Of a DNA stretch of 35,100 nucleotides, positions 1 to 5,841 are shown one piece after another (position 1 is the stretch's first letter; every line of letters begins with the position of its first letter). Source of the stretch: a virus; the IMG/VR virus record IMGVR_UViG_3300025010_000156, positions 1-35,100 of that record; one strand, 5' to 3'. Position numbers and translations under genes: made by a program. Under the pieces are notes generated by a model. It was not told the DNA's origin, did no database searches, and worked only from the letters and a program-made list of their open reading frames with translations.

Positions 1-112
1 TATCAGACATTTCTCTATGATGCCAGTCTCCTACTACTGATTTAAAAGATTCCCCATTTAATAACTTAGTACCATGGCGACCCGTATCAATTGGAATGAT
101 CTGAAACCCCAC
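1..112 (-). CDS. Actin-like (ParM/Alp-type) segregation protein, N-terminal fragment
   Basis: Only the first 37 codons are in the window; the rest lies beyond base 1. The GTG start at 110-112 has an AAGGAGG Shine-Dalgarno 9 nt upstream; an in-frame ATG at 128-130 is possible but lacks its own site. The N-terminus reads as a beta strand followed by IDTGRHGTKLL, which fits the phosphate-1 loop of actin/Hsp70-fold ATPases (D-x-G-x-x-x-T-K) found in plasmid-segregating actins. Members of that family form filaments that push plasmid copies apart. The gene is divergent from the coiled-coil gene at 372 and the two share a repeat-bearing control region, as in partition loci. The call rests on a short stretch, so other actin/Hsp70-fold ATPases remain possible. 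Confidence 0.5.
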   Translation of the reverse strand, partial: MGFQIIPIDTGRHGTKLLNGESFKSVVGDWHHREMSD

Positions 113-133
113 TGTAATTACCTCCTTCATATT

Positions 134-159
134 ATACCCCAAAATATAGTATGGGGTAT
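134..159 (-). promoter_or_regulatory. Inverted repeat in the leader of the actin-like gene
   Basis: ATACCCC (134-140) and GGGGTAT (153-159) form a 7-bp perfect inverted repeat with a 12-nt spacer. It lies between the predicted transcription start and the ribosome-binding site of the leftward actin-like gene. It could be an operator or an RNA hairpin. There is no T-tract on either side, so an intrinsic terminator is unlikely. Confidence 0.45.
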
Positions 160-173
160 TTGCCTTTATCCTG

Positions 174-202
174 ATTATATAGCATTACCACATACTTTAC
201 AA
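174..202 (-). promoter_or_regulatory. Promoter of the actin-like gene
   Basis: Read on the minus strand, TTGTAA (-35, 197-202) and a consensus TATAAT (-10, 174-179) are separated by exactly 17 bp. Transcription would start near 167 and run into the actin-like gene. Its -35 lies only 17 bp from the -35 of the divergent promoter, so a protein bound between them could regulate both. Confidence 0.55.
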
Positions 203-219
203 CAACTTTTTGTATACTA

Positions 220-248
220 TTGCCTAACCTAATATTTCTTGATATAAT
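220..248 (+). promoter_or_regulatory. Promoter of the coiled-coil partition gene
   Basis: TTGCCT (220-225) and TATAAT (243-248) have a 17-bp spacer. The predicted start, near 255, lies just before the GTAAACA repeats. A protein bound to those repeats would therefore block early elongation, which suits autorepression by a partition adaptor protein. Confidence 0.55.
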
Positions 249-263
249 ACATACAAATCACAA

Positions 264-327
264 TGTAAACAAATGTTTACTTGTAAACATGGTAAACAAA
301 GCATTATTACTACCTAAAATGTAAACA
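264..327. repeat. Cluster of GTAAACA repeats (candidate operator or centromere)
   Basis: The heptamer GTAAACA occurs five times in 64 bp: TGTAAACA at 264-271, inverted TGTTTAC at 274-280, TGTAAACA at 282-289, GGTAAACA at 291-298 and TGTAAACA at 320-327. The first three form a near-palindromic cluster. The array sits between divergent partition-type genes, where ParR-like ribbon-helix-helix proteins bind short tandem repeats that act both as centromere and as operator. Binding by the product of 372-1193 is inferred. Confidence 0.6.
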
Positions 328-371
328 TTTTTCATAACCAAAATTCAACAAACAAATCGAGGAGGTAAACT

Positions 372-1193
372 ATGAACGATTCCGAAGAACAAAGAAAACC
401 ATCCTCTCTCACTCTTTCCATCCGTTTAGACAATGAAGAAGGTAAAACTGAATGGGATTTACTTCAAACTCGTACAGGTTTGAAATCAAAAGATTTGTTT
501 TTAGATATAATCAGATTAAAGAAAGATCAATTAGAAGCAGAATCAGGTGGAATATCTGAATTAATAACACCTCAAATGCTAAAAATGAAAGAGCATGTAG
601 AGCGTATTGTCCAAATGTTTACTGAAATTACTAGGAGTGAAGCAGACCAAAAGAAATTCCACTTAGAAACTGTTCAAACACTGACAAATGATTTCAAAAC
701 AACTTTAGATTCTTTAAGAGAAAGAATTGATATTGCTGAAAATAACAAAAAAGATTCTGACAAAGCAAGAAAAGAAGCAGAAGATAAGTCGGAGACTTTA
801 TCAAAAAGAAATATTGAATTAGAGGCCGGACACAACAATTCAAATTATTTAATAGAAACATTGAGATTAGAAAATGATGAAATGAAAAAAAGAATTGGGT
901 CTGTAGATGAATTAGAATTTTCTATTGGTGAAATGGAAGATTCTAATAAATATTTACAACTTCAATTAAAAGAGTCTGAAAATAGATCAGTATTTTTAGA
1001 AGGGCAATTGGTTGAATCAAAGCAAGATAGATTGAAGGAAATTAGCGAATTAAGGGAAAGTTATATATTGGAATTAAAGGTAATGAGGCAAGAAATGAAA
1101 GAAGAATGTGATAAGAGAATTAATGAGATGAAAAAGGAAAATGAAAGATTAGAGATCAAGGAGAAAATATGGTTGCCACTAAATGTTAGGTGA
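372..1193 (+). CDS. Coiled-coil protein with probable ribbon-helix-helix N-terminus (partition adaptor candidate)
   Basis: 273 aa with a strong GGAGG site 7 nt before the ATG. Residues 12-50 contain a beta strand (LTLSIRLD) followed by two helices split by a short turn, the pattern of a ribbon-helix-helix DNA-binding domain. From about residue 65 to 260 the protein is almost continuous charged heptads rich in E, K and L with few prolines, predicting a long coiled coil. This domain plan is seen in plasmid proteins that bind repeats and bridge to filaments or regulate partition. Its position beside an actin-like gene and directly downstream of a GTAAACA array supports a ParR-like or KfrA-like role. 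No enzyme motif is visible. A terminator follows immediately, so it appears monocistronic. The function is an inference from architecture and context. Confidence 0.6.
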   Translation: MNDSEEQRKPSSLTLSIRLDNEEGKTEWDLLQTRTGLKSKDLFLDIIRLKKDQLEAESGGISELITPQMLKMKEHVERIVQMFTEITRSEADQKKFHLETVQTLTNDFKTTLDSLRERIDIAENNKKDSDKARKEAEDKSETLSKRNIELEAGHNNSNYLIETLRLENDEMKKRIGSVDELEFSIGEMEDSNKYLQLQLKESENRSVFLEGQLVESKQDRLKEISELRESYILELKVMRQEMKEECDKRINEMKKENERLEIKEKIWLPLNVR

Positions 1194-1216
1194 TATAAAT
1201 ATGTTTAAAATTATAA

Positions 1217-1256
1217 AAGCACTATCCATTTAATTTTGGATAGTGCTTATTTTTTC
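1217..1256 (+). terminator. Intrinsic terminator after the coiled-coil gene
   Basis: AAGCACTATCC (1217-1227) pairs perfectly with GGATAGTGCTT (1238-1248) across a 10-nt loop, followed by a T-rich run at 1250-1256. It lies 24 bp after the stop codon. Confidence 0.9.
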
Positions 1257-1289
1257 GTTTTATCGTTGGGCCTAATGAGTTATAACATT

Positions 1290-1341
1290 TTATTAACATG
1301 TGGATAACCTCTAGAAAATAAATCTGTCCACATGTTAATAA
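1290..1341. repeat. 15-bp inverted repeat containing a DnaA-box sequence
   Basis: TTATTAACATGTGGA (1290-1304) and its exact reverse complement (1327-1341) flank a 22-nt spacer. The left arm overlaps TGTGGATAA (1299-1307), which is a perfect DnaA box (TTATCCACA) on the minus strand. It could be a host-initiator site or an operator for the nearby Rep protein. The same nonamer also occurs inside unrelated genes at 4421-4429 and 25299-25307, so the box alone is weak evidence. Confidence 0.5.
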
Positions 1342-1389
1342 CTTAAAGGAGATTTGGCATACCATGTCGAATATACAATATCAGTCCAA

Positions 1390-1475
1390 TAAAAAATCAA
1401 GACTACTCAGTTCTTGCAAAACCAAGTAGTCTCTAATCTAGCAATGTCCTCTCACCGACACGCTTAGACTTCTTA
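1390..1475 (-). ncRNA. Candidate antisense RNA 1 opposite the rep leader
   Basis: A leftward unit of about 86 nt has a strong promoter (1482-1509) and an intrinsic terminator. The terminator stem AGACTACT/AGTAGTCT (arms 1425-1432 and 1400-1407) is followed on the minus strand by TTTTTT at 1391-1396. The terminator loop contains UUGG, matching the YUNR U-turn motif typical of loops in copy-control antisense RNAs. No ORF lies in it. It is fully complementary to the presumed 5' leader of the rep mRNA, the arrangement of counter-transcribed RNAs in pT181- and pIP501-type Gram-positive plasmids. Expression and function are inferred. Confidence 0.6.
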
Positions 1476-1481
1476 ATTAAG

Positions 1482-1509
1482 ATTATACCAAATACAAATT
1501 AAAATGCAA
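1482..1509 (-). promoter_or_regulatory. Promoter of antisense RNA 1
   Basis: On the minus strand TTGCAT (1504-1509) and TATAAT (1482-1487) are separated by 16 bp. TGG directly precedes TATAAT, giving an extended -10. It is one of the strongest promoter matches in the window and points away from rep with no downstream ORF, so an RNA product is the natural reading. Confidence 0.7.
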
Positions 1510-1544
1510 TAGTTTTGTATATGGGTAATTTAGAAACAAGTCAA

Positions 1545-1584
1545 AAGTTAGTAGTTTGTGAAAGCACATGCTACTAACTTTTTT
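1545..1584 (+). terminator. Terminator or attenuator hairpin in the rep leader
   Basis: AAGTTAGTAG (1545-1554) and CTACTAACTT (1571-1580) form a perfect 10-bp stem, and a run of six T spans 1579-1584. It lies 227 bp before the rep start, in the sense orientation, downstream of the segment covered by antisense RNA 1. In pT181-type control, antisense binding favours such a hairpin and stops rep transcription early. It could instead be a simple terminator if the rep promoter lies further downstream. Confidence 0.75.
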
Positions 1585-1634
1585 ATTGGGTTAAAACAAG
1601 TCAAAGTATCTTAATAAATTAAAAAAGAACATGC

Positions 1635-1714
1635 AAAAACCTCTTATGAAATGCCAGAGCGACCAACTTCAACATTTCATAAAAGGCCCAAGAAGACTAG
1701 ATGATTTTTCTATT
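1635..1714 (-). ncRNA. Candidate antisense RNA 2 opposite the rep leader
   Basis: A second leftward unit of about 80 nt. The stem arms CATTTCATAA (1673-1682) and TTATGAAATG (1644-1653) form a perfect 10-bp hairpin followed on the minus strand by GAGG and TTTTT (1635-1639). The loop contains GUUGGUC, again with UUGG. A promoter candidate at 1721-1749 would start it near 1714. Its organisation parallels antisense RNA 1. The promoter is weaker, so this call is less certain; the hairpin could alternatively act in the rep mRNA. Confidence 0.45.
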
Positions 1715-1720
1715 AATGTT

Positions 1721-1749
1721 AGTATACTATGTTTTTAGAAAAAAGTCTA
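1721..1749 (-). promoter_or_regulatory. Promoter candidate of antisense RNA 2
   Basis: On the minus strand TAGACT (1744-1749) and TATACT (1721-1726) have a 17-bp spacer. Four of six -35 bases and five of six -10 bases match consensus. Because AGTATACT is palindromic, a rightward promoter for rep could share these bases, but no good rightward -35 is visible. Confidence 0.4.
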
Positions 1750-1760
1750 TACCTCTTCTT

Positions 1761-1792
1761 AGCATTGCTATTGTCTTTTTTGACAAAATGCT
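1761..1792 (+). promoter_or_regulatory. Hairpin beside the rep ribosome-binding site
   Basis: AGCATT (1761-1766) with AATGCT (1787-1792) and TTGTC (1771-1775) with GACAA (1782-1786) form an 11-bp stem with a 4-nt bulge and a T6 loop. The rep Shine-Dalgarno (GAAAGAAGG, about 1793-1801) follows directly, so the fold may influence translation initiation. Confidence 0.45.
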
Positions 1793-1810
1793 GAAAGAAG
1801 GTTTTCTATT

Positions 1811-2578
1811 GTGAGTATTAAAACATTGATCCCAGAAGAAGCCTGTATAGTAGTACAATTAAGTGTTGTTAAAAAATTTGGGCAAGTACCTGCTGAGATA
1901 CTTAGTAGATTAGATTATTGGATGGATAGTTCAACAACGTATAGACAAGATGAATGGTGGGTTTATAAAACATATGAAAACTTTATGGAAGAGTTAGGAA
2001 AATCTGAATCAACAATTACAAGAGCATTAAATGTATTAGAAAAATGTGGAGTCCTTATTTCTAAAAAGTTTAATAGTTGGAAAAATCATCATGTTAAGTT
2101 TTATAGAATTGATTATGATTTATTCTATGGAATTATGGGTATACCAAATCCTAGAAAAGAAATGGAAAAATATAAACCTGTGGATAACTCAAGCAAAGAA
2201 AGTCAAAATGAAGGAATCGAAAATATTCAAAATGAAGGAATCTATACAGATAATACTAATACAATTAATACTTCTTCTGTATGTATGGATTTAGGGGTAG
2301 TTAAGGATGTAAAAGAAGAATTTTGGAATCAAGAAAATGATTGGTCTATCATAAAAACTCTTGGAGATTCTAAAATAGACCCAGATTCAGATTTTGCAAT
2401 TACTGTAACCAAAATATTAAGAGAGGTCAATGCTAATGCAGATCAATTAAAAAGTGCTTTAGATACATTATTCAATGCTAAATTTCATATTAAAAATCCA
2501 TTTGGTTTTGTAAAGAAAATACTTAGAGATTTTGTTTCAGGTGAAAGTGCCTATTTTAATTATCATTATCAATCATGA
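1811..2578 (+). CDS. Replication initiator-like protein with winged helix-turn-helix
   Basis: 255 aa. The start is GTG at 1811, with AAGAAGG 9 nt upstream; the first downstream ATG would cut into the folded N-terminal domain. Residues 10-105 look like a winged helix: helical segments around ILSRLDYWM and YENFMEELGK, a recognition helix around STITRALNVLEKCGVLISKK, then strands. The centre (about 120-160) is polar, low in complexity and holds a repeated QNEGI pair. Residues 190-245 form a second helical domain. This two-domain plan with a flexible middle resembles phage and plasmid initiators such as lambda O. The central DNA carries a DnaA box, direct repeats and an AT-rich run, as expected when the origin lies in the initiator gene. 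The leader has candidate antisense copy control. The exact family is not identified. Confidence 0.6.
   Translation: MSIKTLIPEEACIVVQLSVVKKFGQVPAEILSRLDYWMDSSTTYRQDEWWVYKTYENFMEELGKSESTITRALNVLEKCGVLISKKFNSWKNHHVKFYRIDYDLFYGIMGIPNPRKEMEKYKPVDNSSKESQNEGIENIQNEGIYTDNTNTINTSSVCMDLGVVKDVKEEFWNQENDWSIIKTLGDSKIDPDSDFAITVTKILREVNANADQLKSALDTLFNAKFHIKNPFGFVKKILRDFVSGESAYFNYHYQS
2179..2275. repeat. Origin-like cluster inside rep: DnaA box, direct repeats, AT-rich run
   Basis: TGTGGATAA (2179-2187) is a perfect DnaA box on the minus strand. It is followed by two exact 15-bp direct repeats CAAAATGAAGGAATC at 2204-2218 and 2228-2242, start to start 24 bp, then an AT-rich stretch at about 2243-2275. The order DnaA box, iterons, AT-rich unwinding region matches theta-type origins, and several phage and plasmid initiators bind iterons within their own gene. 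Two iterons are few, so this remains a candidate. Confidence 0.45.
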
Positions 2579-2592
2579 AAGGATATGTTTAA

Positions 2593-2811
2593 ATGCAAAG
2601 ATCAAAAACATGGGAACTTCAAGAATGTAAAGATTCATATCAAGAATTAATTAAATCAGTTGAATCAGAAGAAATTACAGTGAGTGAAAGAATGAAAGTT
2701 ATTGCTAAAGAAATAGCAATAACTTCATATTTGAATAATTTAAAACCTAATTTAGAAAATTTCAAGAATAGAGTTGTTAGAGAAAATAGGGTTATGAATC
2801 ATAATTATTAG
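2593..2811 (+). CDS. Small helical protein downstream of rep
   Basis: 72 aa, beginning 14 bp after the rep stop with AAAGGA before the ATG, so it is probably co-transcribed and translated with rep. It is highly charged and almost entirely helical by composition (many E, K, N, few G or P) and has no cysteine or recognisable motif. Its position suggests an accessory to replication or copy control. I do not recognise a family. Confidence 0.55.
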   Translation: MQRSKTWELQECKDSYQELIKSVESEEITVSERMKVIAKEIAITSYLNNLKPNLENFKNRVVRENRVMNHNY

Positions 2812-2826
2812 ATTTATTAATTAATA

Positions 2827-3192
2827 TCAACCCTCCACAATATCAATAAAGAACTCTCCTCCATCAAATACTCCATCCATTCGACCAAACAGTAATTTCC
2901 CACCATTGCTATATTTTACAGAACTGACATTTTCACCACAACACTCGCATTTCATATCCTTTGTCATGAATAATCCATCATGTGTGGCATCAGGAAACAT
3001 TTCTTTAATAATTTCATTAAATGTTATAATTACTTCTACTTTTGCTTTTTCAATTGATGAGTAATATTCAGGTTTTGCGAAAACTCCTGATTCATCTTTA
3101 TTATCATTTAATTGCACTCCAAATCTAACCTGATATTTTATATTGTTGGTATTAGTGGTATTTTTACATTTGAATTGTTTAATTTTACTCAT
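2827..3192 (-). CDS. Hypothetical protein with CxCC motif
   Basis: 121 aa with AAGAAGGA before the ATG. It is convergent with the rep-linked gene and is the last gene of the long leftward set. The body alternates strands and helices; KCECCGEN at about residues 80-87 could bind metal but has too few ligands alone, with one further Cys near the N-terminus. No family is recognised. Confidence 0.6.
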   Translation of the reverse strand: MSKIKQFKCKNTTNTNNIKYQVRFGVQLNDNKDESGVFAKPEYYSSIEKAKVEVIITFNEIIKEMFPDATHDGLFMTKDMKCECCGENVSSVKYSNGGKLLFGRMDGVFDGGEFFIDIVEG

Positions 3193-3227
3193 TTTGTTTT
3201 CCTTCTTTCGTTGTTTTATTTATTTTA

Positions 3228-3650
3228 TTAACATCCATTCTCACAAACTAAATATCTTTCTGACTCTCTTTTTGATCCCCATATCTCCTCGTATTCCACC
3301 TTTAAAACAAGATTTCCTCTGCACTCAGGACAAATACCCTCTTGTAAGCAATATTTTATATTTTCCGTTTCAAGATAGTCATAGAATGAATTTTCATCCA
3401 GTATTTCTATAATTGGCATTTCTTTATTAATGATTTTTAACCATATGTCATTTGAAACATCATACTCTAAGAAATTTTCAATATCATTACCATCATTATC
3501 ATTATTGCTTTCAGATTCGCCAATATTATTTTTTAATGATTGATTATACATATAATCTGCATAATCATTGCATGGGAAATTACAAGAACTATTCTTTGCC
3601 CTATCGCACATATTGCACATTTTATGTATTTCTTTATAATCTTCCTTCAT
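3228..3650 (-). CDS. Cys-rich hypothetical protein, probable zinc binder
   Basis: 140 aa with GGAG before the ATG. The N-terminus carries CNMCDRAKNSSC and FPC, and the C-terminus CPEC followed by CENGC. Two separate four-cysteine sets suggest two small zinc-binding modules joined by an acidic, Asn/Asp-rich linker (about 40-65). Several neighbours have the same short Cys-rich style. Function unknown. Confidence 0.65.
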   Translation of the reverse strand: MKEDYKEIHKMCNMCDRAKNSSCNFPCNDYADYMYNQSLKNNIGESESNNDNDGNDIENFLEYDVSNDIWLKIINKEMPIIEILDENSFYDYLETENIKYCLQEGICPECRGNLVLKVEYEEIWGSKRESERYLVCENGC

Positions 3651-3688
3651 TTATTTCTCCTTTATTTATTATATAGTAATTTGTTTTA

Positions 3689-4117
3689 TTAAATATTTGG
3701 CAAGTAATAATCAACGATATATCTTACTGCTTCTTCTAATGTTTCGCATCTTTTTGTAATACACAATTCCATCCAAGGATGACTTTTATTTTTACCAAAT
3801 CCAATAACTGGCTTATCCCATACATCATGTGCCATACAAATTTCCATTGCAGTGCCAATACTATCAGAAAAATCAAGATTTACTATAGTTAAATCGCTTC
3901 TTTTTACCATTTGTAAGTCAAATTTTTTAACTTCTGATTCGGTATATGTATTTGGATTCATTTCAAAATTATAATAGTCTGATGGACTAATAGTATGTAT
4001 TTTATCATCTGATGCAATTCTTAATAATCTTTTTGTATTTACTCTCCAAGAATTATATTCTTCAAAACTTAGACCACTCATTTTTCCTGCTAAGTAAATG
4101 GTAAATTTATTATTCAC
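3689..4117 (-). CDS. Nucleoside 2-deoxyribosyltransferase-like protein
   Basis: 142 aa. The GTG start at 4115-4117 overlaps the dNMP kinase stop codon by one base and has AAAGGAG upstream, so the two are translationally linked. The N-terminal YLAGKMSGL matches the nucleotide-binding start of the deoxyribosyltransferase fold. The central SDLTIVNLDFSDSIGT followed by AMEICMAHDVWDKPVIGFG matches the catalytic core of that superfamily, where a conserved Glu (here in AMEI) forms the glycosyl intermediate. Family members exchange bases on deoxyribose or cleave deoxynucleotides. With the adjacent dNMP kinase and ThyX-like gene it points to nucleotide-pool remodelling during replication. Its substrate cannot be told from sequence. 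Confidence 0.75.
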   Translation of the reverse strand: MNNKFTIYLAGKMSGLSFEEYNSWRVNTKRLLRIASDDKIHTISPSDYYNFEMNPNTYTESEVKKFDLQMVKRSDLTIVNLDFSDSIGTAMEICMAHDVWDKPVIGFGKNKSHPWMELCITKRCETLEEAVRYIVDYYLPNI

Positions 4118-4650
4118 TAAAACATCTCCTTTAACTTTTCATCCAATTCTTCAACTGTTCCACTATTTTCAATAACATAATTAAACTCAAAATCATCTAA
4201 ATCAGATTCAGAAACATGATTTTCAAGTTCTTCATTTTGAATAACATTAAAGTTTGGTCTAATTACTCTAATTGTTGTTAATTTGTCAATATATTTATAT
4301 ATTAACAAAAAATTAAAATAATCATAATTAACTTTTTCACGAAAACTTTCTACTATTGCTATAGTGTCTTTATTAGCAAAAGGTTCTATATCTCTTTCCC
4401 AAACTCTTCTTGCCATATGATGTGGATAAAAGTCAGTTCCTACTCGATAAACTTCTGCCATAAATTTGCGACTTTCTAATGTGTCTATTCCATTCCAATA
4501 GAAATCTTTTTTGGTTAGTTCTCTTATGTAAGTTGATAAACTACATCTGATTACATGTTTATTTTGTGATTTTAAGAGACTTTCTAGTTTTGTTGCTAAA
4601 GTCCCTTTTCCACTGTTGCTTTTACCTGAGATTAAAATTATATTATTCAT
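4117..4650 (-). CDS. Deoxynucleoside monophosphate kinase
   Basis: 177 aa from the ATG at 4648-4650, chosen because GGAG lies 7 nt upstream; a longer in-frame reading (to 4680) would add ten residues with no site. The P-loop GKSNSGKGT is at residues 9-17, and a RELTKKDF segment and a FREKVN segment follow, in keeping with the dNMP/adenylate kinase fold of phage enzymes. The enzyme would phosphorylate dNMPs to dNDPs with ATP. The start overlaps the end of the upstream ThyX-like gene by 8 nt and the stop touches the downstream transferase gene, so the three form a tight translational unit. Confidence 0.75.
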   Translation of the reverse strand: MNNIILISGKSNSGKGTLATKLESLLKSQNKHVIRCSLSTYIRELTKKDFYWNGIDTLESRKFMAEVYRVGTDFYPHHMARRVWERDIEPFANKDTIAIVESFREKVNYDYFNFLLIYKYIDKLTTIRVIRPNFNVIQNEELENHVSESDLDDFEFNYVIENSGTVEELDEKLKEMF

Positions 4651-5248
4651 TTGGATACTCCATTCTATAAGTAAAATCACTGTTATAAAGATTATATCTC
4701 ATTTGAATATTTGATAATTCTTCTCTACTCCATTTATTTTTGAATTTATTCCAATATCCACATTCTTTGAATTCTGGGCAACCACAACGATATATGCAAT
4801 TAGGGACTAATACATCAGCTAATTCAACTTCAGTCTTACTAATTGAAACTTTTAAATCTTCAGCTAACTCTCTAGTTTCCTTACTGGCCTGATAGCATAA
4901 TCTCTTTCGCATTGTATCAATTAAGTTCTGAGCGTTTGCTTCACCCTCGAAGGTAACTAATGACCCTTGTGGTTCTTTATCTCTATCTACCCCTGTTCTG
5001 TCGCTCCTCTGAGTGGATATAAAGCACTCCCATTTATGTCTAGACCAGTGAACAGAAACCCATGATTTAATACTCTTCCATATCCAATTAACTTTAATAA
5101 GTCTGCATGGGGAATGTTCTGATATAAGTAATTGTGTTTTAAATTTACCATCTGGATCATTTTCTGTGGAATCTTTATTAACTGTAGTTCTACATTTATT
5201 TTTAGCGTCAACCCAATTATTTTCATATTTATTGATTTGTGTTTTCAA
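4643..5248 (-). CDS. ThyX-like (FAD-dependent thymidylate synthase family) protein
   Basis: 201 aa. The segment RHKWECFISTQRSDR at about 70-84 resembles the ThyX signature (RHRxxSxNxxSxR) with a two-residue insertion. The preceding HWS, the later DKEPQG and a long helix with RKRLCYQASKETRE also suit phage ThyX relatives. The C-terminus has a Cys cluster, NCIYRCGCPEFKECG, which I recall from similar phage proteins. ThyX makes dTMP from dUMP with methylene-tetrahydrofolate, FAD and NADPH. The neighbouring dNMP kinase fits a dTMP pathway. The divergence of the motif leaves the activity uncertain. Confidence 0.5.
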   Translation of the reverse strand: MKTQINKYENNWVDAKNKCRTTVNKDSTENDPDGKFKTQLLISEHSPCRLIKVNWIWKSIKSWVSVHWSRHKWECFISTQRSDRTGVDRDKEPQGSLVTFEGEANAQNLIDTMRKRLCYQASKETRELAEDLKVSISKTEVELADVLVPNCIYRCGCPEFKECGYWNKFKNKWSREELSNIQMRYNLYNSDFTYRMEYPNE

Positions 5249-5264
5249 TTTATAATCTTCCTCT

Positions 5265-5771
5265 CTAATTAAAATTTACCTTGTCGTACTGATATTTCTT
5301 CCAGTATATACATGTAGGCTCATAACAACAGCCTGTGCAATTTCTATGATATAGTTCTTCTTGATTGTAACACGACAATCTATTACGCATAGGAGTCAAA
5401 CCTTTTTCAAGAATTACTTTCTCAATATCAGAAATTTCTTCTTGATCATTTTCATTTCCATTTTCTTGATCTAACCGCCATTTCTCATATTCTTCATGTG
5501 TTTTAAGTAACCCAGAAGTAATATCTTTTAACTCATAATCATCATCGAATTTTATTTTGTAGTAATCAACATCTTTTCTAATACTCCTTTTAATAATAGT
5601 ACACTCTTGACCTTTGTATTTTACAATTAAACCAACAAACATTACTTTATCTTCTGCATTAAATTTTGGTACTTTTTTGATATCGCTTAATTCTGAATAC
5701 TTGTTTTCCTTTTTTGCTTTAGGTGCTCTAGGAGTAAGATTAATTTTTCCCTTCGCTATAATTTTCACCAC
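5265..5771 (-). CDS. Hypothetical protein with C-terminal Cys cluster
   Basis: About 168 aa. A basic, disordered N-terminus (residues 1-30) precedes a small beta-rich region (about 38-90, KVMFVGLIVKYKGQECTII), an acidic linker and a C-terminal NCTGCCYEPTC motif with one further upstream Cys, likely metal-binding. The start is unclear: the Shine-Dalgarno AAAGGTGG overlaps the first GTG codons, and the best-spaced codons after it are ATT or ATA. No family recognised. Confidence 0.6.
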   Translation of the reverse strand: MVKIIAKGKINLTPRAPKAKKENKYSELSDIKKVPKFNAEDKVMFVGLIVKYKGQECTIIKRSIRKDVDYYKIKFDDDYELKDITSGLLKTHEEYEKWRLDQENGNENDQEEISDIEKVILEKGLTPMRNRLSCYNQEELYHRNCTGCCYEPTCIYWKKYQYDKVNFN

Positions 5772-5807
5772 CTTTACAAATTATTTAATATGTATTACTA
5801 ATAATAT

Positions 5808-5840
5808 TATATGTTACTTTACAAAATAAAGCAACATATA
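5808..5840 (-). other. Intergenic RNA hairpin
   Basis: Arms 5808-5820 and 5828-5840 (TATATGTTACTTT against AAAGCAACATATA) make a 13-bp stem with a 7-nt loop. The single non-Watson-Crick position is A-C on the plus strand but G-U on the minus strand, the transcribed sense strand here. There is no following T-tract. It sits between two leftward genes. Confidence 0.65.
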
Positions 5841-5841
5841 T

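Larger units (their letters stand above)
1258..1810 (+). other. Rep leader and control region (no confident protein gene)
   Basis: This 553-bp gap before the initiator gene is full of signals that are listed separately: an inverted repeat with a DnaA box, two leftward RNA units, a rightward terminator-like hairpin and a hairpin beside the rep ribosome-binding site. A 21-codon ORF (1364-1429, beginning MSNIQYQSNKK) has AAAGGAG 12 nt upstream, but it lies over the first antisense RNA and I do not call it a gene. A weak rightward promoter candidate is TTGGCA at 1354-1359. The 12-bp direct repeat AAACAAGTCAAA occurs at 1534-1545 and 1594-1605, one copy on each side of the terminator-like hairpin. 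Confidence 0.5.

Noticed and set aside
264-327. CRISPR-like repeat cluster
   Set aside because: Units are only 7-8 bp, in mixed orientation and unevenly spaced; no cas genes. Operator or centromere is more fitting.
1364-1429. 21-codon ORF in the rep leader
   Set aside because: Its site is weakly spaced (12 nt), and the sequence is better explained as the antisense RNA terminator stem read backwards.
2046-2294. ORF inside rep in another frame
   Set aside because: A shadow of rep with biased, Ile/Leu-rich composition and no ribosome-binding site.
3143-3676. Plus-strand ORFs opposite the first leftward genes
   Set aside because: They are antisense to better-supported genes, lack initiation signals and have compositions typical of AT-rich antisense frames.
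4421-4429. DnaA box in the dNMP kinase gene, and another at 25299-25307
   Set aside because: Isolated matches within conserved coding sequence with no repeats or AT-rich element nearby; they show that this nonamer also arises by chance.
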